From: Bacilli bacterium
Lineage (GTDB): Bacteria; Bacillota_I; Bacilli_A; Haloplasmatales; Haloplasmataceae
Direction of reading: 5' to 3'
Assembly (NCBI GenBank): GCA_012513195.1
Contig: JAAZCR010000281.1
Coordinates: 1-11,115, forward strand
DNA length: 11,115 nucleotides
Part shown: positions 6,896-11,115 of the stretch, piece by piece
How the letters are laid out: each line of letters begins with the position of its first letter
Numbering within the stretch: the stretch's first letter is position 1
The notes under the pieces: model-generated
What the model saw: the letters and a program-made list of their open reading frames with translations, nothing else
What the model was told of the DNA's origin: nothing
The model's database searches: none
Program-made: the position numbers and the translations under genes

Positions 6896-7269
6896 TATTA
6901 ATTGTCACTAATAATCCACAAGTATATGAAATGTGTAAAGATAAAAATATTATTTATTTAGAAAATCAAGGGTTTGTCGATGTGTTAGGTAAAGTAAGAG
7001 ATTTAGTACATCATAACTACATGTTACTAACACATCCATTAGCAAGTAATCTTATGCCTGATAAAACTATCTATAAAACAGTTATACTAGAGCAGGGTTC
7101 AGAGTTAGATTATGGTTCATTAAATGTAATTGAAGATGCCGTTTTTTTTGCGAGTAAGGTAAAACGTAAGTTAAGTACAACATTATTAACTGAAGATATA
7201 TTAGAAGACATGCAACTTGTTGATTTAGAGATGGTAAAAGATGTTTTACAGGAAGTAATGGAGGGGTAA
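6892..7269 (+). CDS. grdX: GrdX family protein
   Basis: This 125-residue soluble protein matches the GrdX family, whose genes sit beside glycine, sarcosine or betaine reductase genes; the biochemical role is unknown. Family-like features are the N-terminal strand ILIVTNNP, the segment VDVLGKVRDLVHHNYMLLTHPLASNLMPD (about residues 29-57, with THPL at 47-50) and the following IYKTVILEQ strand. It has no signal peptide or membrane segment. Its ATG overlaps the selB stop by four bases, so it is very likely translated by coupling with selB, joining the Sec machinery to the glycine reductase genes. trxB begins 2 bases after its stop. Identification is from recalled family pattern and gene context. 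Confidence 0.85.
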   Translation: MILIVTNNPQVYEMCKDKNIIYLENQGFVDVLGKVRDLVHHNYMLLTHPLASNLMPDKTIYKTVILEQGSELDYGSLNVIEDAVFFASKVKRKLSTTLLTEDILEDMQLVDLEMVKDVLQEVMEG

Positions 7270-7271
7270 AT

Positions 7272-8207
7272 ATGATACGTGAATGTGATGTATTAATTAT
7301 CGGTGCTGGTCCAGCAGGATGTAGCGCTGCGATTTATGCAGCAAGAGGAAAACTCGATACTATAGTATTAGACAAAGGTAACCCCGGTGGGCAAATTGTG
7401 ATTACCGCTGAAGTGGCTAATTATCCTGGTTGTCCTGATGATACTGGACCTGACCTAATGAAACGAATGGTTAAACAGGCTGAGGATTTTGGAGCCAAGT
7501 TTATTTGTGATGAAGTAATCGGGGTTGATTTTTCTGGTAAGATTAAAATCGTTAAAACACCAGAAAATGAGTACCACGCTAAAGCTGTTATCATTGCGAC
7601 AGGTGCTAATCCACGAAAACTAGGTTGTCCTGGTGAGTTAGAATTTACAGGAAAAGGTGTATCCTATTGTGCTACATGTGATGCGGACTTTTTTCGCGAT
7701 TTAGAAGTGTTTGTAATTGGTGGTGGTGACACTGCCGTTGAAGAAGGTATGTATTTAACTAAATTTGCGCGTAAAGTTTATTTAGTACATCGACGTGATG
7801 AATTGAGAGCTGCGAAAAGTAATCAAGAAAAAGCCTTAAAAAATGAAAAAATGGAATTTATCTGGAATACAGTGGTTGAAGAAATCAAAGGGGATGGAGT
7901 AGTCCAATCCATCGTTTTACGAAATGTGAAAACTGGAGAAATCACTGAATACCATGCAGATGAAGACGATGGTATTATTGGTGTCTTCCCGTTCATTGGC
8001 GTTATTCCTAACTCAAAATTATTTGAAGGAATTATCAACATGGAAGATGGTTATATAAAGACTAATGATAAGATGGAAACCAATATTCCAGGTGTTTATG
8101 CAGCAGGAGATGTACGGGTTAAGACCTTAAGACAAGTGGTAACCGCAACAAGTGACGGAGCGATTGCGAGTTTCGAAGCTGAGAAATATATTTCAGATAA
8201 CTTTTAA
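7272..8207 (+). CDS. trxB: Thioredoxin reductase (glycine reductase operon type)
   Basis: This flavoenzyme passes electrons from NAD(P)H to thioredoxin. The 311-residue length is normal for low-molecular-weight TrxB. The FAD-binding motif is IIGAGPAG (residues 9-16). The redox disulfide is CATC (Cys133 and Cys136) in [11 protein letters not shown]. The pyridine-nucleotide site has [12 protein letters not shown] (about 148-159) and HRRDELRA (173-180); the HRR arginines usually indicate NADPH preference. The C-terminal FAD motif AAGDVR is also present. The ribosome site GGAGGGG at the end of grdX is strong, and the gap to grdX is 2 bases. In glycine-fermenting bacteria this enzyme and the adjacent thioredoxin re-reduce selenoprotein A after each cycle. 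Confidence 0.96.
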   Translation: MIRECDVLIIGAGPAGCSAAIYAARGKLDTIVLDKGNPGGQIVITAEVANYPGCPDDTGPDLMKRMVKQAEDFGAKFICDEVIGVDFSGKIKIVKTPENEYHAKAVIIATGANPRKLGCPGELEFTGKGVSYCATCDADFFRDLEVFVIGGGDTAVEEGMYLTKFARKVYLVHRRDELRAAKSNQEKALKNEKMEFIWNTVVEEIKGDGVVQSIVLRNVKTGEITEYHADEDDGIIGVFPFIGVIPNSKLFEGIINMEDGYIKTNDKMETNIPGVYAAGDVRVKTLRQVVTATSDGAIASFEAEKYISDNF

Positions 8208-8220
8208 ATGGAGGGATAAT

Positions 8221-8535
8221 ATGTTAGAAGTTACCAAAGACACATTTGATCAAGAAGTACTACAAGCAAGCGGCTTAGTACTTGTTGATTATTGGAATGA
8301 AGGTTGTGAACCTTGTAAGGCATTAATGCCACATATGGAAGAATTAGCGAAAAAGTATCCTGAAGTAAAGTTCTGTAAATTAAACACTTCATTAGCACGT
8401 AGACTTGCCATTTCCCAACGTATTCTTGGTCTACCTACGATTTCCTTATATCGTAATGGTGAAAAGATTGATGAAGTAACAAAGGAAAACGCGACAATTA
8501 AAAACATTGAGGATATGATTAAGAAGTATTTATAG
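8221..8535 (+). CDS. trxA: Thioredoxin of the glycine reductase system
   Basis: A 104-residue thioredoxin. The active site is GCEPC (Cys29, Cys32) instead of the common WCGPC, and the cis-proline is in GLPTI (Pro72). Atypical GCxPC sites are known from thioredoxins of glycine-reductase organisms such as Eubacterium acidaminophilum and Clostridium relatives. Electrons from TrxB would be passed to oxidised GrdA. I chose the ATG at 8221 because GGAGGGA (8210-8216) precedes it and [13 protein letters not shown] is a normal thioredoxin N-terminus. The same frame is open back to 8152, but that extension overlaps trxB and shows no thioredoxin likeness. The gap to trxB is 13 bases. Confidence 0.96.
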   Translation: MLEVTKDTFDQEVLQASGLVLVDYWNEGCEPCKALMPHMEELAKKYPEVKFCKLNTSLARRLAISQRILGLPTISLYRNGEKIDEVTKENATIKNIEDMIKKYL

Positions 8536-8552
8536 GAGAGGGAGGGGGTTGA

Positions 8553-9839
8553 ATGAAACTCGAAATTGGTAATATTTATGTAAAAGACGTGGTATTGAGT
8601 AATAGAACAGCACTTGAAGACCATGTACTTTACATAAATGAAGATGATATTAAGAAAATTGTCTTAGAAGATGAACGAATTAAAAACATCACGGTTAAAT
8701 TAGCGAAACCAGGTGAAAGTAAACGTATCACGCCAGTTAAAGATGTTATTGAACCAAGAGTTAAAGTAGATGGTGGTGGAAGCATCTTCCCAGGCATCAT
8801 CGGTAAGGTTGATACGGTTGGAAGTGGTCGTACTCATGTATTAAAAGGGACTGCTGTAGTTACCGTTGGTAAGATTGTTGGCTTCCAAGAAGGTATTATC
8901 GATATGTCTGGTCCAGGTGCTGATTATACACCATTCTCAAAATTACTAAATATTTGTGTCGTTATTGAGCCTAAGGAAGGGCTTAAACAACATGATTATG
9001 AAACAAGTGCCCGCTTAGCAGGCTTAAAAGTTGCTTCTTTTATCGGTCAAGTCGCAAAAGATATTGAACCTGATGAAGTCCTAACATATGAAACAAAACC
9101 AATTACAGAGCAATTAGCTGAATATCCAGATTTACCAAAAGTTGGTTATGTCTACATGTTACAAACCCAAGGATTGTTACATGATACTTATGTCTATGGT
9201 GTTGATGCTAAACAAATTATACCAACTTTGATTTATCCAACTGAAATAATGGATGGTGCAATTGTAAGTGGAAACTGTGTATCAGCATGTGATAAAAATA
9301 CGACTTACCATCATTTAAATAATCCTATCATTGAAGAGTTGTATAAACATCATGGCGTTGATCTGAACTTTATTGGTGTTATTATTACCAATGAAAACGT
9401 CTATCTAGCGGATAAAGAAAGATCTTCAAATTATACTGCAAAACTAGCTAAGTATTTAGGTTTAGATGGAGTAATAATCTCCCAAGAAGGATTTGGTAAT
9501 CCCGATACAGATTTAATTATGAACTGTAAGAAAATTGAACTAAATGGTATTAAAACTGTTATCGTAACTGATGAGTACGCAGGCCGTGATGGATTAAGTC
9601 AATCTTTAGCTGATGCTGATCCACTTGCGACCGCAGTAGTTACGGGTGGTAATGCGAATGAAGTAATTGTTTTACCACCGATGGATGAAGTTATTGGTAC
9701 TTACGATTATGTAAACACCATCGCTGGTGGTTATGATGGATCATTAAAACCTGATGGATCCATTGAAGTTGAAATCCAAGCGATTACAGGCGCAACCAAT
9801 GAATTAGGATATAATAGATTAAGTGTGAAAACAATTTAA
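8553..9839 (+). CDS. grdE: Glycine reductase component B, subunits alpha and beta precursor (GrdE)
   Basis: GrdE is the proprotein of substrate-specific component B. It is cleaved in front of a cysteine that becomes a pyruvoyl group, which holds glycine as a Schiff base. The 428-residue length is typical. The processing region reads IVSGNCVSACDKNTTYHH, with the expected cysteine at residue 242, giving chains of about 241 and 187 residues. The N-terminal half has GGGSIFPGIIGKVDTVGSGRTH. Towards the C-terminus, VTDEYAGRDGLSQSLADADP and a final AITGATNELGYNRLS are family-like. GrdG (sarcosine) is a close homologue, so glycine specificity is inferred from the grdE-grdA-grdB order. The ribosome site is the purine-rich GGAGGG at 8541-8546, and grdA follows after 12 bases. 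Confidence 0.95.
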   Translation: MKLEIGNIYVKDVVLSNRTALEDHVLYINEDDIKKIVLEDERIKNITVKLAKPGESKRITPVKDVIEPRVKVDGGGSIFPGIIGKVDTVGSGRTHVLKGTAVVTVGKIVGFQEGIIDMSGPGADYTPFSKLLNICVVIEPKEGLKQHDYETSARLAGLKVASFIGQVAKDIEPDEVLTYETKPITEQLAEYPDLPKVGYVYMLQTQGLLHDTYVYGVDAKQIIPTLIYPTEIMDGAIVSGNCVSACDKNTTYHHLNNPIIEELYKHHGVDLNFIGVIITNENVYLADKERSSNYTAKLAKYLGLDGVIISQEGFGNPDTDLIMNCKKIELNGIKTVIVTDEYAGRDGLSQSLADADPLATAVVTGGNANEVIVLPPMDEVIGTYDYVNTIAGGYDGSLKPDGSIEVEIQAITGATNELGYNRLSVKTI

Positions 9840-9851
9840 AGGAGGAAAAAC

Positions 9852-10331
9852 ATGAGCATCTTTGAAAACAAAAAGTATATTCTCATTGGTGACCGGGATG
9901 GCATTCCTGGTGAAACTTTACGTGCAGTAGTTGAGCACATTCCTGGTAGCGAAGTTATCTTTGCGACTACTGAGTGTTTTGTCTGAACGGCCGCAGGGGC
10001 TATGGATTTAGAAAATCAAAAACGGATTAAAGAACTAACGGAAACCTATGGTCCTGAAAATATTATCGTCGTTTTAGGTGCTGGTGAAGCTGAAATTAGC
10101 GGTCTCGCAGCTGAAACAGTTACACTAGGCGATCCCACTTATGCTGGTTGTTTAACGGGTGTAAGTTTAGGATTAGGTGTCTATCATGCGGTTGAACCAA
10201 TCTTTAAAGCTGCTTGCCCACAAGATGTCTATGAAGAGCACCTTGGAATGATGGAAATGATTCTAGATATCGATGGTATTTCCAATGAAGTTAGTTCAAT
10301 CCGTGAACAATACTCACAATACAATAAATAG
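9852..10331 (+). CDS. grdA: Glycine reductase selenoprotein A (GrdA, in-frame TGA = Sec)
   Basis: GrdA is the small selenoprotein that takes the carboxymethyl group from component B as a selenoether and hands it to component C, forming acetyl phosphate; thioredoxin then reduces it. The frame begins at the ATG at 9852 after GGAGGA (9841-9846), passes TGA at 9984-9986 and ends at the TAG at 10331, giving 159 residues. The site is [18 protein letters not shown]: Cys42 and Sec45 form the CxxU pair exactly as in known GrdA proteins. A downstream [24 protein letters not shown] segment, and [10 protein letters not shown], are also family hallmarks. A start at Met10002, which a program treating TGA as stop would choose, loses the active site. 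A hairpin separates it from grdB. Confidence 0.97.
10005..10017 (+). promoter_or_regulatory. Candidate weak bSECIS hairpin after the grdA Sec codon
   Basis: GATTT-AGA-AAATC is a perfect but AT-rich 5-bp hairpin whose loop starts 24 bases after the TGA at 9984-9986 and has G in the second loop position, within the usual bacterial range. An alternative closer hairpin is GGCC (9989-9992) with GGCT (9998-10001), but its loop starts only 7 bases after the TGA. Neither is as convincing as the selD element. Confidence 0.35.
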
Positions 10332-10352
10332 TTTGATTTTCTAATCCATAGA

Positions 10353-10375
10353 AAAAGGCTCAGGTTGAGCCTTTT
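10353..10375 (+). terminator. Hairpin with short T tract between grdA and grdB
   Basis: AAAAGGCTCA / TGAGCCTTTT is a perfect 10-bp stem with the loop GGT and only four T at its end, followed by purine-rich DNA. It can act as a partial terminator or as a 3' stabiliser of the upstream RNA. No promoter is evident between it and the grdB ATG at 10409, so some transcription must pass through or start from an unrecognised site. Confidence 0.7.
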
Positions 10376-10408
10376 AAGAAAGAAAAAGAATAGAAGAGAA
10401 GGGATAGT

Positions 10409-11115
10409 ATGGCATATAGAGTAGTTCATTACATTAATCAGTTCTTTGCCAATATTGGTGGCGAAGAGATGGCCCATATAACCCCAGAAGTACGTACGGG
10501 CGCACTTGGTCCAGGTTTGGGGCTCATGCGTGAATTTCAAGGTGAAGTAGAAATCGTCGCAACCGTCATCTGTGGTGATTCCTACTTTAATGAAAATCCT
10601 GAAGCAGCCATTAAAACTATTATTGAGTTAATTAAACCTTTTAATATTGATGGTTTTATCGCTGGTCCGGCATTTAATGCTGGTCGATATGGTACAGCAT
10701 GTGGTGCAATCTGCAAAGCCGTTCAAGATGAACTAAAAATTCCAGCGATTACTGGTATGTATATTGAAAATCCTGGTGTAGATCTCTATCGTAAAGACAT
10801 CTACATCATTGAAACCGCAAATGCAGCTACATGTATGCGCAAAGCCTTACCTCTTATGGCTAATCTTATGAAGAAATTACTAAGAGGGGAAGAAATACTT
10901 GATCCTGAAATTGAAGGATATATACCTAAAGGAAAACGCAAGAATTATTTTGCGGAAGAAATCGGAGCAACACGTGCGGTCAATATGCTACTTAAGAAAT
11001 TAAAAGGTGAAGAGTATAAAACGGAATATCCGATGCCTGAATTTGACCGTGTTCCACCAGGAAAAGCTATTAAGGATTTAAGTAAAGCACGAATTGCATT
11101 AGTAACATCTGGTGG
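10409..11115 (+). CDS. grdB: Glycine reductase component B gamma subunit GrdB (partial, 5' end)
   Basis: The first 235 residues of GrdB, the large selenoprotein subunit of component B; the frame stays open to the window end. The start is the ATG at 10409 with AAGGGA at 10399-10404. The N-terminus MAYRVVHYINQFFANIGGEE and the segments VICGDSYFNENPE, FIAGPAFNAGRYGTACG, TGMYIENPGVDLY and PMPEFDRVPPGKAIKDLSKARIA, ending in VTSGG, are characteristic of GrdB and its sarcosine and betaine paralogues. Its Sec codon normally lies around residue 350, beyond this window, so it cannot be seen here. GrdB works with the pyruvoyl chain of GrdE: its selenolate attacks the activated carbon of bound glycine and passes the carboxymethyl group to GrdA. 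Confidence 0.95.
   Translation, partial: MAYRVVHYINQFFANIGGEEMAHITPEVRTGALGPGLGLMREFQGEVEIVATVICGDSYFNENPEAAIKTIIELIKPFNIDGFIAGPAFNAGRYGTACGAICKAVQDELKIPAITGMYIENPGVDLYRKDIYIIETANAATCMRKALPLMANLMKKLLRGEEILDPEIEGYIPKGKRKNYFAEEIGATRAVNMLLKKLKGEEYKTEYPMPEFDRVPPGKAIKDLSKARIALVTSG

Noticed and set aside
8152..8220. Longer N-terminus for the thioredoxin
   Set aside because: It overlaps trxB, has no ribosome site, and is unlike any thioredoxin start; the ATG at 8221 has GGAGGGA before it.
8289..8624. Minus-strand frame of 111 residues opposite trxA
   Set aside because: A shadow of trxA and the start of grdE; no ribosome site or recognisable family. The same applies to the minus-strand frames at 1083-1268, 4022-4243, 7823-8041 and 10229-10540.
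10002..10331. grdA read as a 109-residue protein starting at Met10002
   Set aside because: The frame continues upstream through the TGA to a well-placed ATG at 9852 and contains the exact GrdA active-site pattern.

Overview
This is an AT-rich window in which every gene lies on the + strand. It uses the standard bacterial code: TGG encodes Trp, and TGA ends the guanylate kinase-like gene and selB. Two other in-frame TGA codons are selenocysteine (Sec) codons, in selD and grdA. The gene content (full Sec-decoding machinery plus glycine reductase) points to an anaerobic, amino-acid-fermenting, low-GC bacterium of the Bacillota or a close relative. The sequence alone does not fix the genus.

Bases 1-2357 hold three small units. 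The first is the 3' end of an ABC exporter gene. The second is a guanylate kinase-like gene with its own extended -10 promoter and a terminator that overlaps its last codons. The third is a compact operon of a HAD phosphatase (YjjG/YfnB-like), a TusA/SirA-like protein and a DsrE-like protein, with a good promoter (969-997) and a GAAA-loop terminator (2333-2357). The last two proteins look like the two halves of the selenium-associated protein YedF, here encoded separately.

Bases 2358-11115 are the core. A promoter at 2416-2444 drives the gene for tRNA-Sec (anticodon TCA, 2462-2557). It is followed, with almost no spacing and no visible internal promoter, by selD (itself a selenoprotein, Sec codon 2635-2637), selA, selB, grdX, trxB, trxA, grdE, grdA (Sec codon 9984-9986) and the start of grdB, which runs off the window. 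selA overlaps selB by 16 bases, and selB overlaps grdX by 4.

The genes form a closed logic. SelD makes selenophosphate, SelA converts seryl-tRNA-Sec to selenocysteyl-tRNA-Sec, and SelB carries it to UGA codons. The products needing it are encoded on the same apparent transcript: GrdA, GrdB (its Sec lies beyond the window) and SelD itself. GrdE and GrdB activate glycine, GrdA takes the carboxymethyl group, and thioredoxin with thioredoxin reductase returns electrons. The component C genes (grdC, grdD) are not in view.

The points most worth a second look are the single-transcript layout led by a tRNA, the non-canonical selD start, the separated YedF-like pair beside the operon, the hairpin between grdA and grdB, and the contrast between a strong SECIS-like hairpin in selD and weak ones in grdA. 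No stretch longer than 300 bases lacks a gene; the longest is 2333-2461. I saw no insertion sequences, CRISPR arrays, phage genes or attachment sites.
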